Positions 35,830 through 43,431 of a stretch of 64,000 nucleotides of DNA are shown in pieces. Origin of the DNA: Phaeobacter gallaeciensis DSM 26640 (lineage in GTDB: Bacteria; Pseudomonadota; Alphaproteobacteria; Rhodobacterales; Rhodobacteraceae); assembly GCF_000511385.1 (NCBI RefSeq), contig NC_023148.1, positions 69,622 to 133,621 on the forward strand. Direction: 5' to 3'. The notes under the pieces were generated by a model that was not told the origin of the DNA, did no database searches, and was given only the letters and a program-made list of their open reading frames with translations. The position numbers and the translations under genes were made by a program. Position 1 is the stretch's first letter, and each line of letters starts with the position of its first letter.

Positions 35830-36392
35830 AATGCTGCTCCATTTGGCAGTGCGCCTGCTTGCTTCAGGGCTTGCGTGAACCGTTCGACGGCGTCCGGACC
35901 GACGACCGGCCCGACATAGCGAAACAAAACGGTACCACCGCCATCGACGATGAAGGTTTCCGGCACGCCTGACAGGCCCCATTCGATCCCGGTGCGGCCC
36001 GACAGGTCGGACCCGATCCGCTCGTAGGGATTGCCGAGGTCATTGAGCCACTTCACGGCATCCTCTGGTTTGTCTTTGTAGTTGATGCCGAACAACCGCA
36101 TGCCCCCGCGTTCGACAAAGCGTGTCAACACGGCATGTTCCGCGCGGCAGGGCACGCACCAGGACGCAAAGACATTGACCACGACCGGTCGTTCGTTGCC
36201 GACAAGATCGCTTCGGGCCAGGCCGGGTGTCTCCAACCCCGGCACGGGATCGAGATCGAACGCCGGGGCCGGTTGCGAGATCAGGACGGAAGGGATCTCA
36301 TTGGGATCCCGGTCGGGATTGAGCCCCCAGAGAAAAAACCCCCCGAATATGACCGCCGCAATAAACGGCAGCCCGGCAGTGAGACGTTTCAT
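35826..36392 (-). CDS. ccmG: CcmG/DsbE, periplasmic thioredoxin for cytochrome c maturation
   Basis: 188 aa with an N-terminal membrane anchor, active site FASWCVPCRAEH, and the family-specific GINYKDKPEDAVKWL and GVPETFIVDGGG (cis-Pro). It keeps CcmH or apocytochrome thiols reduced, drawing electrons from a DsbD/CcdA-type protein; the ScsB-like protein encoded next door is a candidate donor. It lies 8 bp after ccmF. Confidence 0.93.
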   Translation of the reverse strand: MKRLTAGLPFIAAVIFGGFFLWGLNPDRDPNEIPSVLISQPAPAFDLDPVPGLETPGLARSDLVGNERPVVVNVFASWCVPCRAEHAVLTRFVERGGMRLFGINYKDKPEDAVKWLNDLGNPYERIGSDLSGRTGIEWGLSGVPETFIVDGGGTVLFRYVGPVVGPDAVERFTQALKQAGALPNGAAL

Positions 36393-36400
36393 CTTCTCTC

Positions 36401-38401
36401 CTACTCCGCAGGAACAGCATCGCTGGCTGGCTGTTTGGCGCGGCGCGGCGCCCCGACCCTCAAACGGCGATCCGACAAGGACAAACAGCCACCGATCACC
36501 AGCAAGATCGAGCCGATCCAGATCAGGTTGACGAGCGGTTCATAGAGGATCCGAAGGGTCCAGGCTCCGGCGTTGTTCACTTGATCGGAGGCCGGCGTTG
36601 CAATCGACGTATAGAGATCACCCGCCAATGTGGACCGGATGGCCGACTCCGTCGTCTGACTTTCCGCGACCGGGTAATACCGCCGTTCCGGGAATAGTGT
36701 CGTGACCAGTTCGCCATCCCGACGCACCACAAGGGTGCCGCGATCCGCGATGTAGTTCGGCCCTTGAACCTTTGCGGCCCCTTCGAAGGTGATGTCGAAC
36801 CCGGCGATCGTGACTTCGGTCCCGGGGCCGGCAAAGACGATCTCCTCACTTTTCCATCCGGTCGAGCCGATCATCCCCATCATCAACACAGCGACGCCGG
36901 CATGGGCAAGCGTCATACCGTGAGAGGCGCGTGGCAGGTTGCGCGCGCGTCTCGCGCTCTCCGCAAGGGAAACCTCGAACAGACGGATGCGTAGCGCCCA
37001 TTCCCGTAGGGTCGCAAAAAGCAGCCACGCTGCGCCAAGGATGGCAAGATAGGCCATGATCGGCCCACCGTTCAGAAGATACCATGCGGCCGAGGCTGCA
37101 ATGACCGCCAGCACGGCCACGAACCGAATGCGATCGAGCAAACCGGCGATATCAGCCCGCTTCCACGGCAGGAATGGACCAAGACCCATGAACACGACCA
37201 GCGCCAGCATCATCGGAATGAAGGCCGCGTTGAAGAAAGGTGGACCCACCGAGATCTTGTCCCCGGTGACAGCTTCGAGGATCAGCGGATAAAGCGTCCC
37301 GAACAGGACCGTTCCCGTAGCGGCGGCCAGAATGAGGTTGTTCACGAGCAGCCCGGTTTCGCGGCTGATCGGGCGAAACAGACCACCCGGCTCCATTTCG
37401 GGCGCCCGCCAGGCGTAGAGCGCCAGCGACCCACCGATGGACACGGCCAGCAGACCCAGAATGTAAAGCCCGCGCTCTGGATCGACGGCGAAGGCATGCA
37501 CGGAGGTAAGCAGGCCGGATCGGACGATGAACGTGCCGAGAAGTGAAAGCGAGAAAGTCAGGATGGCAAGCAGGATGGTCCAGCTTTTGAACGCGTCGCG
37601 CTTTTCGGTGACGATGGCGGAATGCAGCAGCGCCGTGCCCAGAAGCCAGGGCATGAAGCTCACGTTCTCGACCGGGTCCCAGAACCACCAGCCGCCCCAG
37701 CCCAGTTCATAATAGGCCCACCAAGATCCAAGAGCGATACCTGCCGTAAGGCTGACCCACGCGGCCAATGTCCACGGGCGGACCCATCTGGCCCAGGCTG
37801 GATCGACGCGCCCTTCCAGAAGAGCCGCAACGGCAAAGGAAAATACGATGGAGAAGCCGACATACCCGAAATACAAAAGCGGCGGGTGCATGGCGAGACC
37901 CATGTCCTGAAGCAACGGGTTGAGGTCATTGCCGTCGAGCGGCGGCGGAAACACCCGCTCGAAGGGGTTCGACGTCAGCAGCAGGAAGGACAGGAAGCCG
38001 ACGCTGATCCACGCCTGCACCGACAAGGTGCGCGCCTTGGTCTCGGCGGGGATGTTCGATCCGAACCAGGCGACGCCCGCGCCGAACACCGCGAGTATCA
38101 GGATCCAGAGCAGCAGCGAACCCTCATGGCTGCCCCAGGTCCCGGCCACCTTGTAGAGCATCGGCTTGAGCGAATGGGAATTCTCGACGACGTTCCTGAC
38201 GGTGAAGTCGCTGGCGATGAAGGCCTGCATCAGCGCTGCGAAGGCTATGGCCACAAACAGCACTTGTCCTATTGCCGTCGCCTGGGCGGATTTCATCCAG
38301 ACGGCGTTTCCACGCGATGCACCTGCAATCGGCAGAACGCTTTGAACGAGCGCAAGCGCCAGCGCGAGGGCCAGTGCGAAGTGACCAATTTCCGGGAACA
38401 T
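36401..38401 (-). CDS. ccmF: CcmF, haem-handling subunit of cytochrome c haem lyase
   Basis: Start at 38401 (MFPEIGHFALALALALALVQ); 666 aa, about 15 helices. The tryptophan-rich haem-binding WWD-type motif is present (ELGWGGWWFWDPVENVSFMP), as are the large C-terminal periplasmic domain and PLYNLIW-like ending (YEPLVNLIWIGSILLVIGG). It ligates haem to apocytochrome c with CcmH and CcmI. The ccmABCDE genes for haem delivery are not in the window, so this copy must use the chromosomal haem-delivery half. Confidence 0.93.
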   Translation of the reverse strand: MFPEIGHFALALALALALVQSVLPIAGASRGNAVWMKSAQATAIGQVLFVAIAFAALMQAFIASDFTVRNVVENSHSLKPMLYKVAGTWGSHEGSLLLWILILAVFGAGVAWFGSNIPAETKARTLSVQAWISVGFLSFLLLTSNPFERVFPPPLDGNDLNPLLQDMGLAMHPPLLYFGYVGFSIVFSFAVAALLEGRVDPAWARWVRPWTLAAWVSLTAGIALGSWWAYYELGWGGWWFWDPVENVSFMPWLLGTALLHSAIVTEKRDAFKSWTILLAILTFSLSLLGTFIVRSGLLTSVHAFAVDPERGLYILGLLAVSIGGSLALYAWRAPEMEPGGLFRPISRETGLLVNNLILAAATGTVLFGTLYPLILEAVTGDKISVGPPFFNAAFIPMMLALVVFMGLGPFLPWKRADIAGLLDRIRFVAVLAVIAASAAWYLLNGGPIMAYLAILGAAWLLFATLREWALRIRLFEVSLAESARRARNLPRASHGMTLAHAGVAVLMMGMIGSTGWKSEEIVFAGPGTEVTIAGFDITFEGAAKVQGPNYIADRGTLVVRRDGELVTTLFPERRYYPVAESQTTESAIRSTLAGDLYTSIATPASDQVNNAGAWTLRILYEPLVNLIWIGSILLVIGGCLSLSDRRLRVGAPRRAKQPASDAVPAE

Positions 38402-38466
38402 GGCGTTCTTTCCTATCCAGTGTTGGTGGGCGTCGCGTCGGACGGCTTTGGCGTCCGCGGCGGGGT

Positions 38467-38772
38467 CTATTCGTCGAGCGTTGCTTTGCGGTGACGGAAC
38501 TCTTCTTCGTCGATTTCCCCATTCGCAAAGCGGCGCCGGAGCGCTTCCTGCGCGTCCGAGTCCGGGGGACGGGTGCCATTGTCCCGCAGCCTGAGTACCA
38601 GAAACACGATCAATGCGATCACGGCGCCCCAGAAGGCGAGCATCATGAAGCCGCCCATAAAGCCATAGCCTCCGCCCCATATGTGACCTGTCCAGGAGCC
38701 TGGACCATCAGCTCGCGCCATGCTGGCGGGCAAGCTGGCCAGCAACGTTGGAATGAGCGTTTTCAGTTTCAT
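38467..38772 (-). CDS. SHOCT-domain small membrane protein
   Basis: 101 aa: signal peptide, a Gly/Trp stretch (GSWTGHIWGGGYGFMGGFMM), one membrane helix (LAFWGAVIALIVFLVLRL) and a C-terminal SHOCT motif (ALRRRFANGEIDEEEFRHRK). Similar proteins accompany copper genes. Its 5' end overlaps the 3' end of copS by 65 bp, so it is cotranscribed with copRS. Function unknown. Confidence 0.8.
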   Translation of the reverse strand: MKLKTLIPTLLASLPASMARADGPGSWTGHIWGGGYGFMGGFMMLAFWGAVIALIVFLVLRLRDNGTRPPDSDAQEALRRRFANGEIDEEEFRHRKATLDE

Positions 38773-40177
38773 CTGTTTCTCCTTCGATTAGTTCGCTTTC
38801 ATCCAGTGGGATGGTGACAACAGCGCGCAAACCCGCGCTGTTATGGTTGACCAGCTGGATATCGCCGCCATGGGATTGGACGATTGTCCTCGCGATTGAG
38901 AGCCCAAGCCCATAACCGCCCGTTTCCAGAGACCTCGATTGCTCGAGGCGATAGAAGGGATCGAAGACCTTTTCCAACTGGTCGACGGGAATGCCGGGCC
39001 CATTGTCATCGATGTTGAGTACGAGGTTCGAACCGTGGGTCGCCCAGCTGACTTTTGCGGCACCACCGTAGCGAACGGCGTTCTCAAGCAAGTTCCTCAG
39101 TGCCCTTCGGAACGCGTTGGGTCGAAGCCGCACGGCAACATCATCACTCGGGGCAAAGGTGCAGTGTGCCGCCATATCGCTGCACAAGCTGTCCAGAAAA
39201 TTGCGCAGATCGACCACTTCGGAGCCTTCTGATCCGGTAAGGCCCCGTGCAAAGGTGAGCGTCGCTTCGACCATACTCTGCATCTCTTCGACCGATGCGA
39301 TGAGGCTGTCCCGCGTCTCTTCTTCGTCAACCAGCTCCGCGCGGACACGCATAGCAGTCAACGGCGAGCGTAAATCGTGACCAAGCGCTGCGAGCATCCG
39401 TGTCCGATCACTGACAAACCGGGTCAGCCGTCGTTGCATGCGGTTGAAGGCGACGGTCAGATCCCTGACCTCGGTCGGCCCTGCGACGGTCAATTCAGGC
39501 ACATCCTCGCCCCGGCCAAGATGGTCCGAGGCCTTCGACAGGTGCCGCAAAGGACGCGTCAGGCGCGTCATGACAAACCAGAAAATCGCCACCAAAAGCA
39601 GTCCGGCGGAAATTCCAAAGGTCAGCATCGAATAGAAAGGCCATTGGATTGGTGGACGCTCGAACCGCGTTCCGACATTCAGCCAACGCGCTCCCTTAAT
39701 GGCGATCGACAGGTTCATTTCAACCGCTGTCAACTCTCCGCGCATCATCGCGAGATGCATTTCCGTCATTTCGTCAGAAAGATTGGGCAAGGGCCTCAAT
39801 TCGCCCTCGATCTCGTGCAGTTCAACGCGAATATCGCGGCTGTAGCTATCGTCCATTAGCGCACGGATACGCCCTTCAACAAGGTCGCCATGCGAATGAC
39901 TGGTGTGTTCCACACTCGGAGCGTCTGACAGATCAAACCGGATAAGTGGTGAATTTGCTGCGCGAAGGATGGAATTCTGCAGGTCCAACGGGGCCTCTTC
40001 GATCAACCGCGCCACATTCGCTGCGCGTCCAGCAGCCTCGAACCCCAAAGCAGCACGGATGGCCAGGCTGCGCTCGTCAGCGAACAGGAACAGGCTGATC
40101 GCCTGGGCCACGACAAGTGCCGCGACCACAAGCAGGATCAACTGGCCGCTCAGAGATCTCATCGCACGGCGCATCAC
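38708..40177 (-). CDS. copS: CopS/CusS-like sensor histidine kinase
   Basis: 489 aa. Two helices flank a periplasmic sensor of about 150 aa containing HTSHSHGD and Met residues in EMTEMHLAMMRGE, plausible copper ligands. Then come HAMP, the H-box GHDLRSPLTAMR and the catalytic domain: NLLENAVRYGG (N box), DDNGPGIP (G1), GGYGLGLSIAR (G2). It phosphorylates the response regulator encoded just upstream, with a 4-bp overlap. The position within a copper island implies periplasmic copper sensing. Confidence 0.85.
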   Translation of the reverse strand: MMRRAMRSLSGQLILLVVAALVVAQAISLFLFADERSLAIRAALGFEAAGRAANVARLIEEAPLDLQNSILRAANSPLIRFDLSDAPSVEHTSHSHGDLVEGRIRALMDDSYSRDIRVELHEIEGELRPLPNLSDEMTEMHLAMMRGELTAVEMNLSIAIKGARWLNVGTRFERPPIQWPFYSMLTFGISAGLLLVAIFWFVMTRLTRPLRHLSKASDHLGRGEDVPELTVAGPTEVRDLTVAFNRMQRRLTRFVSDRTRMLAALGHDLRSPLTAMRVRAELVDEEETRDSLIASVEEMQSMVEATLTFARGLTGSEGSEVVDLRNFLDSLCSDMAAHCTFAPSDDVAVRLRPNAFRRALRNLLENAVRYGGAAKVSWATHGSNLVLNIDDNGPGIPVDQLEKVFDPFYRLEQSRSLETGGYGLGLSIARTIVQSHGGDIQLVNHNSAGLRAVVTIPLDESELIEGETDETENAHSNVAGQLARQHGAS

Positions 40178-40896
40178 GGCGCATCCTCGACATCGGCAGC
40201 CAGGCAGTATCCGCCGTTCCGCACAGTCTTGATGACACTCGGTCGCAATACATCCGGCTCGATTTTGCGACGGAGGCGGCTGATCTGATTGTCGATGGTG
40301 CGATCCATCGGGCCTGCCGTCCGACCAGCGGTCAGGTCAAGCAACTGGTCACGGCTGAGCACCATCCGGGCGCGTTCCAGCAGGACCGCCAGCAATTTGA
40401 ACTCGGAGGTCGTCAATGGCGTCTCGGTGGTGGACTCGTCAATCAGCACCTGCCGGTCGGTATCCAGTATCCAGTGCGCAAAAGAGACTTTCCTCCCAGC
40501 GAGGCTTCCGGCCACGGGTTCGTCGCGGTTGCTTCTCCGAAGAACCGACTTGATGCGGGCGAGCAGTTCTCGTGGATTGAATGGCTTGGCGAGATAATCG
40601 TCCGCACCGATTTCCAGCCCCACGATCCGATCCGTTTCCTCACCAAGCGCCGTCAGCATGATGATCGGAAGATCACCTTCTGGCGCAAGTCTGCGGCAAA
40701 CCGACAAACCGTCCTCGCCCGGCATCATGACATCGAGCACGAGCAGGTCGAAGTGACCGGTGGCCAGCTTGGCATCCATCTCCACGGCATCCCTGGCGAC
40801 GGTCGTGCGCATTCCGTTCTTCTCCAGAAAGCGCGCGACGCTTTCACGTATCTGTGCGTGGTCATCCACGATAAGGATATGAGGTGGCGGTCCCAT
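40174..40896 (-). CDS. copR: CopR/CusR-like OmpR-family response regulator
   Basis: 240 aa. Receiver domain with the acidic pocket (LIVDDHAQIRES), phospho-acceptor Asp in LLVLDVMMPGEDG and the Lys in YLAKPFNPREL. C-terminal winged helix with LTTSEFKLLAVLLERARMVL and the recognition segment MDRTIDNQISRLRRKIE. It heads the copR-copS-SHOCT-ccmFGHI run, so it probably also drives cytochrome c maturation genes. Direct repeats resembling its operator lie just upstream. Confidence 0.87.
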   Translation of the reverse strand: MGPPPHILIVDDHAQIRESVARFLEKNGMRTTVARDAVEMDAKLATGHFDLLVLDVMMPGEDGLSVCRRLAPEGDLPIIMLTALGEETDRIVGLEIGADDYLAKPFNPRELLARIKSVLRRSNRDEPVAGSLAGRKVSFAHWILDTDRQVLIDESTTETPLTTSEFKLLAVLLERARMVLSRDQLLDLTAGRTAGPMDRTIDNQISRLRRKIEPDVLRPSVIKTVRNGGYCLAADVEDAP

Positions 40897-40943
40897 GGTG
40901 TCTTTCCTAAATCATCGTTGCATCGTGTTTCATGGGCAGAATT

Positions 40944-40986
40944 GTAGCCATTTGTATCAGGTCAGTCCCTTGCTACAGATGGATAC
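40944..40986. promoter_or_regulatory. Two putative CopR operators in the copR/rhodanese divergent promoter
   Basis: Rightward copy: GTAGCC at 40944..40949 and GTATCA at 40954..40959. Leftward copy: GTATCC at 40986..40981 and GTAGCA at 40976..40971. Each is a 6-bp direct repeat with 10-bp period, in opposite orientations, as expected for autoregulation of copR plus control of the divergent gene. Confidence 0.6.
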
Positions 40987-41084
40987 AAATCTGTGCCTGC
41001 ACCGTGTCGTGCTCCCGGGTAGCGTTGCTGGCATGTTATGTGACCTTTGGGATCGCAACCGATCAAAGGATGAGGTTTTCGAAT

Positions 41085-41558
41085 ATGGCTCTTGATTTGA
41101 ACCGGCGCCGTTTCATTCTGGGTGCTCATATGACGGTGCTGACCGTCACGGCGTCACCGCTGCTGGCGCAGAGCCGATCTGTCTGGTCGGCAGAGAATGC
41201 CTTTGACGCGCTTCTATCGGATACGGCGCGGATCATCGATGTCAGAACGCGCGAAGAGTGGCAAGAAACCGGCGTAGGTGCTGGTGTATGGCCGATAAGC
41301 ATGCACGCGTCCGGTTTTCCGGACCGATTGTTCAGGGCGAAGGAACTGAGCGGTGATCGCACCGTTGGACTGATCTGCGCCACTGGCGGACGCTCCGCAT
41401 CGCTGCTTCGAGCGTTAAGACAAGCTGGTTATTCGGGCTACGCCGATATCTCGGAAGGGATGTTGGGATCAGGCGAAGGGCCTGGCTGGATTGCATCGAA
41501 CTTGCCGACCGTTCCGGTGGATGTCGCCCTGAACGGGTTGCCCCCCGCGTTGGCCTGA
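41085..41558 (+). CDS. Tat-exported rhodanese-domain protein
   Basis: Start at 41085 (MALDLNRRRFILGAHMTVL), preceded by AGGATGAGG at good spacing; 157 aa with a twin-arginine signal. The single rhodanese domain has the active-site loop LICATGGRSASLLRAL with the catalytic Cys, and an N-terminal IIDVRTREEWQETG. Periplasmic rhodaneses handle sulfane sulfur or bind soft metals; a copper-thiol role is possible. Divergent from copR, downstream of putative CopR boxes. Confidence 0.82.
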   Translation: MALDLNRRRFILGAHMTVLTVTASPLLAQSRSVWSAENAFDALLSDTARIIDVRTREEWQETGVGAGVWPISMHASGFPDRLFRAKELSGDRTVGLICATGGRSASLLRALRQAGYSGYADISEGMLGSGEGPGWIASNLPTVPVDVALNGLPPALA

Positions 41559-41648
41559 CCTGTGAAGAATCAATCGGTCCAGTTGTGCTAAAAAGCCTGA
41601 TGTATGGTCAGATTGACCTGTTTGAATAGGAAGACGGGTTTGGGGGGT

Positions 41649-42086
41649 ATGACCGAGTTGATGGCCATGTTTGTCGGAATATGCGCGGCGATCCTGATGG
41701 GAATTGTCCATCATTATGCGTTGTCGGGCATTCTGAAGTTTTCCCCGCAGCGGTCGGATGGCTCCGGCTTTCGGATCATCCTGACGTTTTCCGCGTTGCT
41801 GTTGCTGCACGTATTGGAACTTGTGACGCTCGCCGTGTTCAACACGATGGTGGTGGCAAGCGTTCTGCCGCAATCGTTCAGCAACAGCCCGCCGATGTTT
41901 CAGGATGTTCTCTATGTTACGGGCATCTCGTTCTCGACCCTTGGCTATTCGTCCATAGAGGTGGTCGGGCCCTTTCGACTGTTGCTGATGCTGCAATCGC
42001 TTTTGGGCTTCATGTTGCTGACCTGGTCAGCGACGTTTCTTTACTCAGCCTGCCAGCAAGTCTGGCAGAAGGCGAAAGATGACTGA
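41649..42086 (+). CDS. Two-pass ion-channel-like membrane protein with altered filter
   Basis: Start chosen at 41649 (MTELMAMFVGICAAILMG); 145 aa. Helices (ILMGIVHHYALSG, LTFSALLLLHVLELVTLAVF, LLLMLQSLLGFMLLTWSATF) surround a re-entrant pore-like segment, FQDVLYVTGISFSTLGYSS. This has the layout of an Ion_trans_2 K+ channel, but the filter reads TLGYSS, not TVGYGD. It may conduct something else or be non-conducting. It follows the rhodanese gene by 90 bp. Confidence 0.55.
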   Translation: MTELMAMFVGICAAILMGIVHHYALSGILKFSPQRSDGSGFRIILTFSALLLLHVLELVTLAVFNTMVVASVLPQSFSNSPPMFQDVLYVTGISFSTLGYSSIEVVGPFRLLLMLQSLLGFMLLTWSATFLYSACQQVWQKAKDD

Positions 42087-42209
42087 AAATCGCCACGCGC
42101 GTCGGACATGAACCGGGCGTCAGCGTCAAATGCGTCCTGATATCGGTCCTTTGACCTCCCCGTGGAACGGTTGAGTGAGCGCCGCGTTGCGCGCGTGGAT
42201 GAATAACCC
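42087..42209. other. Short intergenic stretch
   Basis: No gene seen; it leads into the CueR-type promoter at 42210. Confidence 0.5.
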
Positions 42210-42240
42210 TTGACCTTCCAGTTGCTGGAATCCCTAGGTA
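42210..42240 (+). promoter_or_regulatory. CueR-type promoter of the 42248 operon
   Basis: TTGACC at 42210..42215, a 19-bp spacer with the near-perfect dyad TTCCAGTTGCTGGAA, then TAGGTA at 42235..42240. The spacer is almost identical in pattern to that of copA. The -10 ends only 7 bp before the ATG, so the transcript would be nearly leaderless. Confidence 0.75.
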
Positions 42241-42247
42241 CCAAGCC

Positions 42248-42697
42248 ATGGCACAGATTTTCAAAAAGACAGGCGATCACTTATCGCACCATCGACACGG
42301 GGATATCTTGAAATTTCCCGTATGGGTTGGCGTGTTGATTGTCTTGCTCTCAATGCCGGCTCACTTGTTTTTGGATGAAAAGAGCTCGATAGCTCTTGCT
42401 TCGATCACGCTTGCTTTGATTGGCGGTGCCTATATCGGCTTTGGCGCCGCGGACGGCAGAGCGCGCGTGTTCTGGGCAGAGCTCGCCGTGGCCCTTTTGT
42501 TCGGCTCGGCAGCCTTCCTGGGGCTGATATGGCATTGGGCCTTCCTCCCCTTGGGCTTGGCCCTGCACGCCCTTTGGGACATGTCACACCACAATTCTTA
42601 TCGTCTCGCCCGGATTCCGAACTGGTATATTCCATTCTGCGTGGCCTTTGACCTTTTGGCAGCGACGTTCTTCGTTCTGCTCTATGCCGTGTTTTGA
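42248..42697 (+). CDS. Four-helix membrane protein, CueR-controlled, function unknown
   Basis: 149 aa, N-terminal His cluster (GDHLSHHRHGD), then four helices. The third to fourth helix region has LGLALHALWDMSHHNSYRL, an H-x3-D-x2-HH pattern like DUF6010-type membrane proteins. The His residues could coordinate metal within the membrane. It lies directly after a CueR-type promoter, so it is probably copper induced. It is followed 3 bp later by the TVP38 gene. Confidence 0.65.
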   Translation: MAQIFKKTGDHLSHHRHGDILKFPVWVGVLIVLLSMPAHLFLDEKSSIALASITLALIGGAYIGFGAADGRARVFWAELAVALLFGSAAFLGLIWHWAFLPLGLALHALWDMSHHNSYRLARIPNWYIPFCVAFDLLAATFFVLLYAVF

Positions 42698-42700
42698 TCC

Positions 42701-43363
42701 ATGATGATGCGCGTTCTTCTTATTGCGGTGTTCCTGATGGGAGTCGTCGCATTGGCCTTCCCCGACGTCCTTGGCGTCGACATTCGCCTGCCGGATCGTG
42801 CGGAAATTGACCGCTGGATCGAGGCGGCAGGTCTTGCCGGACCAATTGTCATCGTGGCCCTTATGACAATCGCTATTGTCGCAAGCCCCCTGCCCTCGGC
42901 GCCGATCGCACTCGCCGCCGGAGCGGCTTATGGACACACGTACGGGACGCTCTTCGTCGTTCTAGGTGCGGAACTCGGTGCGCTTGCCGCCTTTGGTCTG
43001 GCCCGCGGCCTGGGTCGTCCCTTCGTTGAGCGTCATCTCGGTCAGAAGATTAACGCGGGCCTGTTCGGGTCCCAGAACACTCTGACCTTCCTGGTCTTCG
43101 GCAGTCGCCTTCTGCCGTTTCTGTCCTTCGATATGATCAGTTACGCCGCAGGTCTGAGCAAGCTGCATCTTTGGAGGTTCGCGCTGGCCACGATGGCCGG
43201 GATTATTCCCGCAAGTTTTTTGCTCGCTCACATGGGCAGCCAGGCGATGAACGGAGATTCCCGCACCGCCACATGGACCGCGCTTGCGCTCGGTGGCTTT
43301 ACCGGCCTGTCGGTTCTCTTGGCCGCCACGCGAAAGACCGGCGCGCAACGGGAGGAGAGCTGA
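42701..43363 (+). CDS. TVP38/TMEM64 (DedA-related) membrane protein
   Basis: 220 aa. The SNARE-associated/DedA-like domain is recognisable: ASPLPSAPIALAAGAAYGHT, LGAELGALAAFGLARGLGRP and FGSRLLPFLSFDMISYAAGL. These proteins move lipid carriers or other small lipids between leaflets. Members are frequent next to metal ATPases. Last gene of the copper island; the left end of a TniABQ transposon starts 10 bp after its stop. Confidence 0.85.
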   Translation: MMMRVLLIAVFLMGVVALAFPDVLGVDIRLPDRAEIDRWIEAAGLAGPIVIVALMTIAIVASPLPSAPIALAAGAAYGHTYGTLFVVLGAELGALAAFGLARGLGRPFVERHLGQKINAGLFGSQNTLTFLVFGSRLLPFLSFDMISYAAGLSKLHLWRFALATMAGIIPASFLLAHMGSQAMNGDSRTATWTALALGGFTGLSVLLAATRKTGAQREES

Positions 43364-43382
43364 TATGGCCAGTTGTCGCGTT

Positions 43383-43431
43383 GCCCTTAAATCTGAGACA
43401 CGACGCGTTCGGGGATATTTTTTGCCCTTAA
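43383..43431. repeat. Left-end transposase box pair of Tn-1
   Basis: GCCCTTAA at 43383..43390 and 43424..43431, 41 bp apart, each followed by a T-rich/GAG segment (ATCTGAGAC, TTATGAGAT). The tniQ stop codon lies inside the second box. The related element Tn-2 has the same pair with the same 41-bp period. Confidence 0.7.
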
